Assembly: GCF_030317105.1 (NCBI RefSeq)
Contig: NZ_JASZYG010000001.1
Span: 868,001-932,000 of the forward strand
Direction of reading: 5' to 3'
Origin: Variovorax brevis
Lineage (GTDB): Bacteria; Pseudomonadota; Gammaproteobacteria; Burkholderiales; Burkholderiaceae_C
Length of the DNA: 64,000 nt
Part shown: positions 46,102 to 59,300 of the stretch, piece after piece
Position numbering within the stretch: position 1 is the stretch's first letter
Layout: every line of letters begins with the position of its first letter
The notes under the pieces: model-generated
Told to the model about the DNA's origin: nothing
Seen by the model: the letters and a program-made list of their open reading frames with translations, nothing else
Databases searched by the model: none
Program-made: the position numbers and the translations under genes

Positions 46102-48056
46102 TCGCGTGCCGCCTCGATCGCATCGGAGAGCTGGACGGAGGTGAAGGGCTTGATCAACCACGGCACGCCGTCCACCGCGTGGTCGCCGGAGGCGTTGCCG
46201 CTCATGAGCACCACGGCGCGCGCAAGGTGCAGTTGGCGCGCGGTGGCCGCCAGTTCGCGGCCGCCGACATCGCCGGGCATCGCCACGTCCGACAGCAGCA
46301 GCGCAATGTCGGGGGTCTGGCGCAGCAGGGCCAGCGCGGCGCCGCCGCTGTCCGCCTCGATCACCGCATAGCCCAGGTCGAGCAGCGTGCGGCGCACCAC
46401 GCGGCGCACTTGCGTTTCGTCGTCGACCAGCAGTGCCAGTCCGCGTCGGCCCGGTGCAGCGGGCGCCGCCGGCGCTGCGGGCGGTTTCGGGCTCCGCTCG
46501 CTCGCCGGCAGCCACAGCGAGATGGTGGTGCCCCGGCCGGGCTGGCTGCGCACGTCGATGGCACCGCCCGACTGCTTGATGAAGCCGTACACCATCGCCA
46601 GGCCCAGGCCCGTGCCGCTGCCCAGCTGCTTGGTGGTGAAGAAGGGCTCGAACATGTGGGCCACGGTGCGTGCATCCATGCCGCAACCGTCGTCCTGAAC
46701 GTCGATGCGCACGCAATCGCCGGGCCGGGTCTGGAGCGCGGCGGCGGCGTCAGGGTCCAGTTGCGCCGGCCGCGCGCGCAGCGTCACAAGGCCGCCCTTG
46801 GGCATGGCGTCGCGCGCATTCAGGACCATGTTGAGCAGGGCCTGCTCGAACTGCGCCGCGTCGATCCACACGCGCAGCGGCAGCGCACCGACGTCGACCT
46901 CGACCCGCACCGCGTCCGGCAGGGAGTGCCTGACCAGCCGCTCCACGCCGCGCAGCAGGCCCGCCACGTCAGCGGCCCCCGCCTGCAGCGGCTGGCGGCG
47001 TGCGAAGCGCATCAGGCCTTTCACCAACTCGGCACCGCGCCGCGAGGCGTCGAGCGCAGGCTGGATGAATTCCGCCACCTTGGGGTCCTCAGGGTCCGCG
47101 TCCCTCAGCGCCGCGAGGTTGCCGATGACGACAGTCAGAATGTTGTTGAAGTCGTGCGCCAGCCCGCCCGTGAGGTGGCCCAGCGCCTCGAGCTTTTGCG
47201 CGCGCGAGAGCAACTCCTGCGAGCGCTTTTGCTCGGTGATGTCGAAGGTCAGCTCGAAGCAGCCGGCCACCGTGCCGTCGCCCGCGCGCTCGGGGACCAA
47301 AGAGGTGCGCACCGCACGCCGCTCGCCCGTATGGATGAACAGGTCGTACTCGAAGGTGACCGATTCGCCCGCCACCGCGCGAAGCACGTAGGGCTTGACC
47401 AGCGCATACACCTCGTCGCCCAGGAAGGCACGGGCGCTGACGGCCTCGGGTTTTGTCGAGTCGATGCGAAACCAGTCCTGGTAGGCGCGGTTCAGGTAGC
47501 GGTACACGCGGCGCCGGTCGAAGTACGCAACCAGCGCCGGAATGGAGTCCATCACCAGCCGCATGCGCTCCTCGCTGCTGACCAGTTCCGCGGTGCGGGC
47601 CGTCACGCGGCTTTCCAGCTCGGCGTTCTGCTCGCGGATGGTGCGCTCGGCGTTGCGCTGCGCGGTGACGTCGGAATACAGCGTGACGAAGCCGTGGCCG
47701 GGCAGCGGCTCACCATGGATGTGGAGCACCAGGCCACCGGGGCGGGTGCGCTCGATGTCGTGCGTCCTGAAGGTGCGCGCCGCCGCCACGCGTTCGGCCA
47801 CCAGCGCCTCGGGGTCGCCCGGACCGTATTCGCCGCGCCGGGCGTTGTAGCGGATGAAGGTCTCGAAAGGCGTGCCCAAGCTCGCCATGCCCTCGGGGAA
47901 GTCGAGCAGGCGCTCGTAGGCACGGTTCCACGCCACGAGCCGCAGGTCGGCGTCGAAGATCGACAGCCCCTGGTCGAGCAGGTCGAGCCCGGCCTGCAGC
48001 GTTTGATAGCGCGCCAGTGGAGCCGTCTGTGCGGCCGCAATTGCGTTGTCTCTCAA
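46098..48056 (-). CDS. Soluble hybrid histidine kinase (PAS-PAS-HisKA-HATPase-REC)
   Basis: A 652-aa sensor kinase without a membrane segment. Two PAS domains (about residues 20-135 and 160-275; the first has GLSIFDADLRLVAWNRAYER), a short coiled coil, HisKA with GGLAHDFNNILTVVIGNLAA (His near 301), HATPase_c with NMVLNARDAMPKGG and GSGTGLGLAMVYGF, and a C-terminal receiver with its Asp in LLLSDVAMPGD. The protein probably senses a cytoplasmic metabolic or redox signal. It is coupled to the downstream OmpR-type regulator. Confidence 0.95.
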   Translation of the reverse strand: MRDNAIAAAQTAPLARYQTLQAGLDLLDQGLSIFDADLRLVAWNRAYERLLDFPEGMASLGTPFETFIRYNARRGEYGPGDPEALVAERVAAARTFRTHDIERTRPGGLVLHIHGEPLPGHGFVTLYSDVTAQRNAERTIREQNAELESRVTARTAELVSSEERMRLVMDSIPALVAYFDRRRVYRYLNRAYQDWFRIDSTKPEAVSARAFLGDEVYALVKPYVLRAVAGESVTFEYDLFIHTGERRAVRTSLVPERAGDGTVAGCFELTFDITEQKRSQELLSRAQKLEALGHLTGGLAHDFNNILTVVIGNLAALRDADPEDPKVAEFIQPALDASRRGAELVKGLMRFARRQPLQAGAADVAGLLRGVERLVRHSLPDAVRVEVDVGALPLRVWIDAAQFEQALLNMVLNARDAMPKGGLVTLRARPAQLDPDAAAALQTRPGDCVRIDVQDDGCGMDARTVAHMFEPFFTTKQLGSGTGLGLAMVYGFIKQSGGAIDVRSQPGRGTTISLWLPASERSPKPPAAPAAPAAPGRRGLALLVDDETQVRRVVRRTLLDLGYAVIEADSGGAALALLRQTPDIALLLSDVAMPGDVGGRELAATARQLHLARAVVLMSGNASGDHAVDGVPWLIKPFTSVQLSDAIEAARE

Positions 48057-48120
48057 GGGATCTCCCGGCGAATGTGGTTGCCACGACCCGAAACACGTGG
48101 TTTATAGCCGAGCCGGCCTT

Positions 48121-48134
48121 GCAAACATTCGTCA
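48121..48134 (-). promoter_or_regulatory. Second copy of the 14-bp motif, between histidine kinase and acyl-CoA synthetase
   Basis: The second identical copy of TGACGAATGTTTGC, placed 64 bp upstream of the kinase start and about 77 bp upstream of the divergent acyl-CoA synthetase ATG. It could serve autoregulation of the two-component operon, control of the ligase-thiolase-acs run, or both. Confidence 0.6.
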
Positions 48135-48210
48135 TCTTTCGAGCCGAATGGTGCAACGTTCATGGCCGATGCTCGGGCTGCCATTGAAACACTGTCCGCC
48201 GGAGAACCAC

Positions 48211-49857
48211 ATGATGCGCATCAACCCTTACGCGATGGGACTCGACAAGAATGCTGCGAATTTCGTGGCGCTGTCCCCGCTGTCCTTCATCGAACGCTCG
48301 GCACAGGTCTATCCCGGCCGCACCGCCGTCATCTACGGCAGCGAGCGCCGGACCTGGGCGCAGACCTACGCCCGCTGCCGGCGCCTGGCCAGCGCGCTGG
48401 CGGCCCGCGGCATCGGCCCCGGCGACACCGTGGCCGTCATGCTGCCCAACACGCCGGCCATGTTCGAGGCCCACTTCGGCGTGCCGATGAGCGGCGCCGT
48501 GCTGAACACGCTCAACACCCGGCTCGATGCGCCGGCCATCGCCTTCATGCTGCAGCACGGCGAGGCCAAGGTGCTGCTCACCGACCGGGAGTTCTCCGGC
48601 GTGGTGGCGCAGGCGCTGTCCACGCTGGGCGCGCACCGTCCGCTGGTGATCGAGGTCGAGGACGACGCGGCCCCCGCCGGCCAGCGCCTGGGCGAAATCA
48701 GCTACGAAGACTTCCTCGCCGGCGGCGACCCCGAATTTGACTGGCAGTTGCCGGCCGACGAATGGGATGCCATTGCGCTGAACTACACCTCCGGCACCAC
48801 GGGCAACCCCAAGGGCGTGGTGACGCATCATCGCGGCGCCTACCTCAATTCCGCCAGCAACGCGCTCGCCTGGAACATGCCAGATCAAGCGGTCTACCTG
48901 TGGACGCTGCCCATGTTCCACTGCAACGGCTGGTGCTTTCCGTGGGTGCTGGCGCTGGTGGCGGGTACGGGCGTGTGCCTGCGCAAGGTCGAGCCGGCCG
49001 CCGTGTACGGGCTCATCCGCGAGCATCGCGTGACCCACATGTGCGGCGCGCCGATCGTCTACAGCATGATGATCAGCGCGCCGGCCGAAGCGCGCGCCGG
49101 CATCGGCCACACCGTGCAGGGCCTCGTGGCCGGCGCCGCGCCGCCGGCCGCCGTCATTGAAGGCTGCGAATCCGCCGGCATCGAGATCACCCACGTGTAC
49201 GGCCTGACCGAGGTCTACGGCCCGTCCGCCATCTGCGCGCGGCAGGATTCGTGGAAGAACTTGCCCATCGAGGAGCGCGCCCGCCTCAATGGCCGCCAGG
49301 GCGTGCCCTACCCGCTGCAACAGGCCGTGACCGTGCTCGACCCTGACACGATGCAGCAGGTGCCGGCCGACGGCGAGACCATCGGCGAGATCTTCTTCCG
49401 GGGCAACGCGGTGATGAAGGGCTACCTCAAGAACCCCGGCGCCACCGAGGAAGCCTTTGCCGGCGGCTGGTTCCACACCGGCGACCTCGGCGTGCGCCAC
49501 CCCGACGGCTACGTGAAGATCAAGGACCGCAGCAAGGACGTGATCATTTCCGGCGGCGAGAACATCTCCTCCATCGAGGTGGAAGACGCCCTGCACCACC
49601 ACCCGGCCGTGCTCAGCGCCGCGGTGGTCGCGCAGCCCGACACGAAATGGGGCGAAGTGCCCTGCGCTTTCGTCGAACTCAAGCCCGGCCACGACGGCCT
49701 GACGCAGGATGAACTCATCGACTTCTGCCGCCCGCTGCTGGCGCGCTTCAAGGTGCCCAAGCGCATCGTGTTCGGCGAACTGCCAAAGACCTCCACCGGA
49801 AAGATCCAGAAATTCGTGCTGCGCGAGCGCGTGCAGTCCGTGAGCGCCATCGAGTGA
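48211..49857 (+). CDS. Acyl-CoA synthetase (AMP-binding, AAE/medium-chain type)
   Basis: A 548-aa ANL ligase. The first of two ATGs is used, with GGAG six bases upstream; the protein starts MMRINPYAMGLDKNAANFVA. Motifs: NYTSGTTGNPKGVVTHHRGA, YGLTEVYGP, TGDLGVRHPDGYVKIKDRSK and the C-terminal Lys in TSTGKIQKFVLRER. It resembles the plant/bacterial short- and medium-chain acyl-activating enzymes (ACSM/AAE). It is followed by a thiolase and acs on the same strand, suggesting coupled activation and cleavage of a short acid. Confidence 0.92.
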   Translation: MMRINPYAMGLDKNAANFVALSPLSFIERSAQVYPGRTAVIYGSERRTWAQTYARCRRLASALAARGIGPGDTVAVMLPNTPAMFEAHFGVPMSGAVLNTLNTRLDAPAIAFMLQHGEAKVLLTDREFSGVVAQALSTLGAHRPLVIEVEDDAAPAGQRLGEISYEDFLAGGDPEFDWQLPADEWDAIALNYTSGTTGNPKGVVTHHRGAYLNSASNALAWNMPDQAVYLWTLPMFHCNGWCFPWVLALVAGTGVCLRKVEPAAVYGLIREHRVTHMCGAPIVYSMMISAPAEARAGIGHTVQGLVAGAAPPAAVIEGCESAGIEITHVYGLTEVYGPSAICARQDSWKNLPIEERARLNGRQGVPYPLQQAVTVLDPDTMQQVPADGETIGEIFFRGNAVMKGYLKNPGATEEAFAGGWFHTGDLGVRHPDGYVKIKDRSKDVIISGGENISSIEVEDALHHHPAVLSAAVVAQPDTKWGEVPCAFVELKPGHDGLTQDELIDFCRPLLARFKVPKRIVFGELPKTSTGKIQKFVLRERVQSVSAIE

Positions 49858-49883
49858 ACGAACCCGCCCAAAGGAACCATGCC

Positions 49884-51074
49884 ATGACCTCTCCCACCGA
49901 AGTCTTCATCGTCGCCGCCGCCCGCACCGCCATCGGCACCTACGGCGGCAGCCTCAAGGACGTGCCGCTGGCCGACCTGGCCACGCTCGCCGTCAAGTCG
50001 GCGCTGGAGCGCAGCGGCGCACCGGCAGACGCCATCGGCCACCTGGCCATGGGCACGGTCATCCCGACCGATCCGCGCGACGCCTACCTGAGCCGCGTCG
50101 CCGCCATCAACGCGGGACTGCCGAAGGAAACGCCCGCCTTCAACGTCAACCGGCTGTGCGGCTCGGGCCTGCAGGCCATCATCTCGGCGGCGCAGTCCAT
50201 CCTGCTGGGCGACTGCGAGATGGCGATCGGTGCCGGCGCCGAGTCGATGTCGCGCGGCCCCTACCACGTGAGCGCCATGCGCTGGGGCGCGCGAATGGGC
50301 GACGCCTCGATGGTCGACTACACCGTGGCCGCCCTGCACGACCCCTTCCACAAGATCCACATGGGCATCACGGCGGAGAACGTGGCGGCGCAGTACGGCA
50401 TCACGCGCGAGATGATGGATGCGCTGGCGGCGGAAAGCCACCGCCGTGCAGCCTCCGCCATCGCCGAAGGGCGCTTCAGGAGCCAGATCGTGCCGGTCGA
50501 GATCGCCACGCGCAAAGGCACCGTCGTGTTCGACACCGATGAGCATGTGAAGGCCGACACCACCGTCGAGACGCTGGCGAAGATGAAGCCCGCCTTCAGG
50601 AAGGACGGCGGCACCGTCACGGCCGGCAATGCCTCGGGCATCAACGACGGCGCGGGCGCGGTGGTGCTGGCCAGTGGCGCGGCGGTCAAGGCGCATGGCC
50701 TGACGCCACTGGCCCGACTGGTCGCCTACAGCCATGCGGGCGTGGAGCCGACCATCATGGGCATCGGCCCGGTGCCGGCCACACGGCGGGTGCTGGGGCG
50801 CGCTGGCCTGGGCATCGACGACCTGGACGTCATTGAATCGAACGAAGCCTTCGCGGCGCAGGCCTGCGCCGTGGTGCGCGAACTCGACCTCGACCCCGCC
50901 AAGGTCAACCCCAACGGCTCGGGCATCTCGCTCGGCCATCCCATCGGCGCGACGGGCGCCATCATCACCACGAAGGCGCTGTACGAACTGCAGCGCATCG
51001 GCGGCCGCTACGCGCTGGCCACGATGTGCATCGGTGGCGGACAGGGCATCGCAGCCATTTTTGAACGCGTTTAA
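49884..51074 (+). CDS. Acetyl-CoA C-acyltransferase (thiolase)
   Basis: A 396-aa thiolase. Active-site residues are all seen: nucleophile Cys92 in [10 protein letters not shown], His in [10 protein letters not shown] and the second Cys382 in CIGGGQG. The start chosen has AAAGGAA upstream and gives [18 protein letters not shown]. It cleaves or forms beta-ketoacyl-CoA. It lies 26 bp after the acyl-CoA synthetase and 10 bp before acs, so the three are probably one operon linking acid activation to acetyl-CoA. Confidence 0.95.
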   Translation: MTSPTEVFIVAAARTAIGTYGGSLKDVPLADLATLAVKSALERSGAPADAIGHLAMGTVIPTDPRDAYLSRVAAINAGLPKETPAFNVNRLCGSGLQAIISAAQSILLGDCEMAIGAGAESMSRGPYHVSAMRWGARMGDASMVDYTVAALHDPFHKIHMGITAENVAAQYGITREMMDALAAESHRRAASAIAEGRFRSQIVPVEIATRKGTVVFDTDEHVKADTTVETLAKMKPAFRKDGGTVTAGNASGINDGAGAVVLASGAAVKAHGLTPLARLVAYSHAGVEPTIMGIGPVPATRRVLGRAGLGIDDLDVIESNEAFAAQACAVVRELDLDPAKVNPNGSGISLGHPIGATGAIITTKALYELQRIGGRYALATMCIGGGQGIAAIFERV

Positions 51075-51084
51075 GGAGCACAGC

Positions 51085-53079
<1,995 letters not shown>

Positions 53080-53101
53080 GACGTCCGGATCGAGACAAAT
53101 T

Positions 53102-53118
53102 CCTACATTTTCTGTAGG
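53102..53118. other. Short hairpin downstream of acs
   Basis: CCTACA and TGTAGG (6 bp each) flank the five bases TTTTC, 23 bp after the acs stop. It may be the weak terminator of acs or an operator for the NRPS. No T-run follows, so the terminator reading is uncertain. Confidence 0.35.
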
Positions 53119-53175
53119 GGATTTGCATCACCCTGTCGGCCAGCGACGACGTGGTGCTTTTCTCTGTGGCCTAAA

Positions 53176-53194
53176 GTTCACAAACTTTGTGAAC
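53176..53194. promoter_or_regulatory. Perfect 19-bp palindrome upstream of the NRPS
   Basis: GTTCACAAACTTTGTGAAC is a perfect inverted repeat with 9-bp arms around one central base, 114 bp before the NRPS start. It lies in a patch poorer in G+C than the coding DNA around it. A dimeric repressor or activator site is the simplest reading. The half-sites face the opposite way to a CRP site (TGTGA-N6-TCACA), so CRP is not the fit. Confidence 0.55.
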
Positions 53195-53308
53195 TGGTTC
53201 CTTTTTGCGGCCGTGATGGAACGGCCGCCTTTACATGCACCATCTCAGGGCGACACCATATGAATCAATTGTGAAAAGCTGATTACGAGACAACGCGAAA
53301 GGATCTGC

Positions 53309-56300
53309 GTGACCGAGTTCGAAGGAACGACCCTGCGTCGGGTGCTGGAATATCACGCGGGGATCCGGCCTTCGGCTTCCGCCCTGCTTTCACCGGGGCA
53401 TCCCTCCCTCAGTTATTTGCAATTGCTGGCCGCCGCGGACCACACGCGGCATTGGCTGGCCACCTTCGGCCTGGGCGCCCGATCCCGCATTGCGGTGCTG
53501 CTGCCGACCGGCATTCCGCTGGCCCTGGCCAACGTGGTGCTGGCCTGCAATGCGACGGTGATCCCGCTGCATCCCGGGCTGACGCCGCTCGAGCTGGAGG
53601 CGCTGCTGCGTGAAGCGCGCGCCGACGCTGTACTCGGCCGGCCCGGCGACGCCGTGGTGTCGGACCTGGCGCGGCAACTCGGCGTGCCGGCGCTTCCCTT
53701 TGACCTGTCACGACTCCTGCAAAAGTCGGCCGAGGCACCGCCGAACCGGCAAGACCACGACGCCTCGCCCGCGCCCGGGGACACCGCCTTCGTCCTCTTC
53801 ACCTCGGGCACGAGCGGAAAACCCAAGCGCGTTCCGCTCACCCAGCAGCAGGTGCTGGCATCGGCGCGCAACATCGCACAGCACCTGGCCCTCACGCCGG
53901 ACGATCGCGGCTTGCTGGTGATGCCGACCTTTCACGGCCATGGGCTGATCGGCGGCCTGCTGACGCCACTGGTGGCGGGTTCGTCGGTGGTGTGCACGCC
54001 GGGTTTCGATGCCGTGAACTTCACGCAATGGATCACCGGATTCGCGCCCACCTGGTACAGCGCCGCGCCCTCCATCCACCAAGCCATCGCCGACCTCGGG
54101 GCCAGGCTGGGGCCGGCGTGGCCGGAACATCGACTGCGCTTCGCCCGCTCGGCGTCGTCGGCGCTCACGCCGGCGTTGATGCGCGATCTGGAGGCGCTGT
54201 GGCGGGTGCCTGTCATCGAGGCCTACGCCATGACGGAGGCGGCCACGCAAATGGCCAGCAACCCCCTGCCGCCCGGCATCCGGAAACCGGGATCGGTCGG
54301 CCCCTCGGCAGGCGCCCAGGTTCGCGTGATCGACGCACAGGGACACGACCAGCCTTGCAATGTCGAGGGGCGCGTCGTGGTGCGCGGCCCGGCGCTGTTT
54401 TCCGGCTATGAGGACGCGCCCGAGCAGAACAAGGAGGCCTTCCTGGACGGCTGGTTCATCACCGGCGACCTGGGTTGGCTCGGCACCGACGGCTATCTCT
54501 GCATCGCGGGCCGAACGTCCGAACTCATCAACCGGGGCGGCGAAAAGATCGCCCCCTATGAAGTCGAACAGGCGCTGATGGCCTTGCCGGGCGTTGCCCA
54601 GGCCGTGGCTTTTGCCGCACCCCATCCAACGCTGGGCGAGGACGTGCATGCGGCCGTGGTGCTGGCGCGCAACGAGGTGGCCGACCCGCGCGCCCTGCGC
54701 CGGGCACTGTTCGGCGCCCTCGCCGACTTCAAGATCCCCGCCACCATCCACGTGCTCGACAAACTGCCCACCGGCACGGCCGGAAAGCTGCAGCGCCGCC
54801 GGATGCACGAGCAGATTCAATCCATTCCACGGGCATCGACGGGCGCGCCTGAAGTGCGCCAGCCGCTGACCGCATTGCAGGCACGCGTCGCCGCGCACTT
54901 CGAGCAGATCCTGGGCCAGTCCATCGGTGATGGCGATGAAGATTTCCTGGCGATGGGTGGCGACTCGTTGTCGGCCGCGCGGCTGGCGCTGGCGCTCAGC
55001 CAAGGCTTCGGCGTGCAACTCCCGGTGGCCCAGGTGCTGGCGTCGCCGTCCGTCACGGAGATTGCAGCGCTTGTCCAGGAGGCCATGGACAAAGCTGCCC
55101 TGCACGACGATGGGGCTCACGCCGCACACGATGATGCAGCGCCCCCCGATCTGCAGGACGCCGACGGCACCGCACCGCTCTTGCTTGCGCAGGAAGGCAT
55201 CTGGTTCGTCGATCAGCTGGGCAGCGGCAACGCGGCCTACCACATTCACTCGGTCACGCGGCTGAAGGGTCAACTCGATGCCGGGCGCCTCCAGCGAAGC
55301 CTGCATGCGCTGCTCGCGCGGCATGCCAACCTGCGCACCGGATTCCACACCACGGACACCGAACCCGGGCAGCGCGTGATTCCGGCAGCGCAGGCGATGG
55401 AGCGCTTCAGCCTGCACCTCGTGGAGATGCCCGAGGGAGCGGACGAGACCCCGCGCATCGCCGCCCTCATCGCCGAGCCCTTCGACTTGTCGCATGCGCC
55501 CTTGCTGCGTGCCGCCCTCCTGCGGGTTTCTGGCGACGAGCACGTGCTTGTGCTGGTCGCGCATCACATCGTGGTGGACGGATGGTCGATGACTGTTCTT
55601 CATCGCGACCTGGGGCAGCTCTACGCATCCGGCGACGCCCCAGCGCTCCCCGCGTTGCCGCTGGCGCCGTGCGAGCATGCACGGTTGCAGCGCCAGCACT
55701 TCGAGCGCGGCGACATGCAAGCCGCGCTGGACTACTGGCGCGTCAAACTGCGCGATGTGCAAACGCTGGAACTGCCCGTGGACACGCCCCGCACTTCCAG
55801 GGCCGCTGGAAGCGCCGGCAAGACGCACGACTTCCGCATCGAAGCCGCACTTGCCACCGCGCTGAGGCGGCTCGCAAGACAGCACCAGGTCACGCTGTTC
55901 ACCGCCGTGCTGACCGCGTTCCAGGCGCTGCTGCTGCGCTACACCGGCCAGACGGACATTGCCATTGGCGTGCCCGTGGCCGGGCGCGACGATCCGCGCC
56001 TGCTCGACGCGGTCGGCCAGTTCGTCAACACGGTGGTCGTGCGCACCGACCTGCAAGGGCAACCCGGATTCATCGAGTTGATGCGCCGCAATCGCACGAC
56101 CGTGGTCGAAGCGCTGACGCACCAGCAGATGCCTTTCGAGCGACTGGTGGCCGAACTCAGTCCGCAACGCGACGCGGGCCGCAATCCGCTCTACCAGGTC
56201 TCCTTCTCGCTGGAGAACTTCGCCCATCGCGACCTCGCGCTTGACGGGCTGCAAAGCGAGCGCCTGGGCGTGCACTCGGCGTGCGCCAAGTTCGACTTGT

Positions 56301-59300
56301 CGCTTACCGTGATCGAAACCGGGCCCGGCGGGCACCTGGACGCCGAGATCGAGTACCGCACGGACATCTTCGCGCCGCGCTCGATCGAACGCATGGCGGC
56401 GCACTTCGGCAACCTCCTGTCGGCCATGGTGGTCGAGCCGCAAAGCGCCGTCACGCGCCTGCCGCTGATGGACGCCGCCGAGCGGCAACGCATGCTGGTG
56501 GCGTGGAACGATCCGCCACAGCCCCTGGCACACGATCATCAAAGCGTGCACGCGCTCTTTCGCGCACAGGCCCGCCTGACACCCGACGCGGTCGCGCTGC
56601 GCTTCGGCCAGCAAGACATGCGCTATGCCCAGCTCGACACGCTGTCGGACCAGCTCGCGCATGACCTTCGACGCCGCGGCGTGGTCCCCGGATGCGTGGT
56701 CGGCCTGTGCATGCCGCGTTGTTTCGGATTGGTCGTCGGCCTGCTCGCGGTGTTCAAGGCCGGCGGCACCTACCTGCCGCTGGATTCGGAACATCCGCCC
56801 GACCGGCTGCAGGCCATGCTCGTGGACGCGGCGCCACGCTTCGTGCTGGCCGATGCGCAACATGGTGGCGCACTGCGCCAACTGGATGCCGCGGCGAACT
56901 TCGGGATCATCGACGTGCCGGCCGACGGCGGCGCCATGCCGGCCGACGCCGTGCCCGCGGTGCGGGACTTGACGCGGCCCGAGCACGTCGCCTACCTCAT
57001 CTTCACTTCCGGCTCCACCGGCATGCCCAAGGCCGCGCAATTGATGCATGGCGGCCTGGCCAACCACGTGCGGTGGATGAAGGACACGCTCGGGCTCACG
57101 CCCAGGGACCGCGTGCTGCACAAGACCTCCATCAGCTTCGACGCCTCGATCTGGGAGTTCCTGTCGCCCCTGGCCTGCGGTGCGCAGGTTGTGCTGGCGC
57201 CGCCCGAAGTGCATCGCGACATGCATCGGCTGGCAGCGACATTGCAGGCCAACGCCGTCAGCGTCGTGCAGTTCGTGCCGTCCGAGATGCGCGTGATCCT
57301 CGGCGAGGCGCAGATGGCGCAATGCACGAGCCTGCGCTACGTGCTGTGCGGTGGCGAGGCCCTGGACCGCGACCTGGCGCTCGCCTTGCGGCGCTGCCTG
57401 CCGGCCGTGCGACTGGGCAACTTCTACGGCCCGACCGAGGCCACCGTCGACAGTGCCTGGTTCGAGGTGGGCGAACAGGTGCCCGAGCGCGCCGTCGTGC
57501 CCATCGGCCGTCCGGTGGACAACGCCCAGCTCTACGTGCTGGACGCGCACATGCAGCCACAACCCGTGAACGTGGCCGGCGAGCTGTACGTGGGCGGCCT
57601 GGGCGTGGGGCGCGGCTATCTCAACCGGCCCGAACTCACGGCGCAGCGATTCCTGCCCAACCCCTTCCGGCCCGGCGAACGCCTGTACCGCACGGGGGAT
57701 CTTGCGCGCTGGCTGGATGAAGGCGTGGTCGAATTCATCGGGCGCGACGACCAGCAGGTCAAGCTGCGGGGCTTTCGCATCGAGCTGGGCGAGGTCGAGG
57801 CCGCGGTGAATGCCTGTTGCGGGGTGACGATGTGCGCGGTGCTTGCGCGCGAAGATGTTCCGGGGCAACGCGAACTGATCGCCTATGTCGTCGTCGACAG
57901 CGCGACAGGCGCCGATGCGCCTGCCCTTCGAACGCAGTTGCGCGCAAGGCTGCCGGAGCACATGGTCCCCGCGGCCTTTGTGTTCCTGCCGCAGTTGCCC
58001 AGACTGGCCAATGGCAAGGTCGACCGGCGCCAGCTTCCGCGGCCCGAGAGCGAATCCGTGGCGTCGGACCGCACGGGACCCCGCTCTCCCGTGGAGGAAA
58101 GCCTGCACGACATCTGGCAGCACGTGCTCGGCAAATCGGGTTTCGGCATTCGCACCAACTTCTTCGACCTGGGAGGCCATTCCCTTCTTGCGACGCAGAT
58201 CGTCTCGCGCGTGCGCTCCCTCTTCAAGGTCGACCTGCCCTTGCGCAGCATGTTCGAGCATCCGACCATCGAAGGGCAGGCGCGGCTGGTGAACGGCAAA
58301 CTCGGCGGCCCGTCCTTTGCCGAAAGCACGGCACTCGCGCCCATTGCGTTGCTGTCGCGCGCACAGTCCTCGCCCGTGTCCTTTTCGCAGCGGCGCCTGT
58401 GGCTGCTGCATGAAATGGACCCGCGCGGTGCGGCCTACAACATGTGCGAGGCACTGCGCCTGCGCGGCCCCTTGCAGCACGCCGCGTTGCGCACTGCGCT
58501 GAACCAGATGGTGATGCGGCACGAAGCCTTTCGCACCACCTTCGAGCTGGGCGATGCCGAGCCCATGGCCGTCATCGGCGAGCCGCAAGCGGCCGTGTTG
58601 ATCGAGCTCGACGGGAGCGGTTGGAGCGGCGAGGACGCAGAGTTCGAACGCCAGGCCGCGCACATTGCAGCGGAGCCATTCGACCTCGCACGCGCGCCGC
58701 TGCATCGCTTCATCCTCGTGCGCCTGGGCGAACAGGACCATCTGCTGGTGATGGTCATGCACCACATCATCGGCGACGGCTGGGCGTGGAACGTGCTGCT
58801 GCGCGAACTGCAGGCGCTCTACGGCGCGGCCGTGCAGGGCAAGACGGCCAACCTGCCCGCACGCGCCATCGACTTCATCGACTTTGCCGCTTGGCAACGC
58901 GCGCACATCGACGACGATGTGCTGGCCCTCCAGACCCGCTACTGGATGCAGCAACTGGCCGGATGGAGCCCGCTGAACCTGCCCGCCGACACCGCGGTGG
59001 TGCAACGGATCTCCAGCCAGGGCGCGCGGGCACGGCTCGAACTGTCCGGGGCCTGGATCGAGCGCGTGCAACGCTTCAGCGCGCAGCACAGCGTGTCGCC
59101 TTTCATGAGCTTGCTGGCAGCCTTCCAGCTCCTGCTTTCACGTTACTGCGGACAGGACGACGTGGCGGTCGGCACGCCCATCGCGGGCCGCACGCGGGTC
59201 GAGGCGGAGGAAGTGGTGGGCTCGCTCATCAACACGCTGGTGCTGCGCTGCCGGCTTCATCCCGAACAGGACTTTCACGCGTTGCTGGCGCAGGTGCGCG

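Noticed and set aside
53176..53194. Palindrome as a CRP-type site
   Set aside because: The half-sites are in the reverse order (TCACA...TGTGA) with five bases between, unlike TGTGA-N6-TCACA.
53196..53208. TGG-TTCC-TTTTTGC as a sigma-54 promoter for the NRPS
   Set aside because: GG and GC are 11 bases apart, not the required 12, and the -24 part matches poorly.
53366..59089. Very long minus-strand open frame (about 1790 codons) opposite the NRPS
   Set aside because: It is a shadow of the G+C-rich NRPS codons: composition is His/Arg/Gly/Gln-rich, no domain is recognisable, and the plus strand has clear NRPS motifs throughout.
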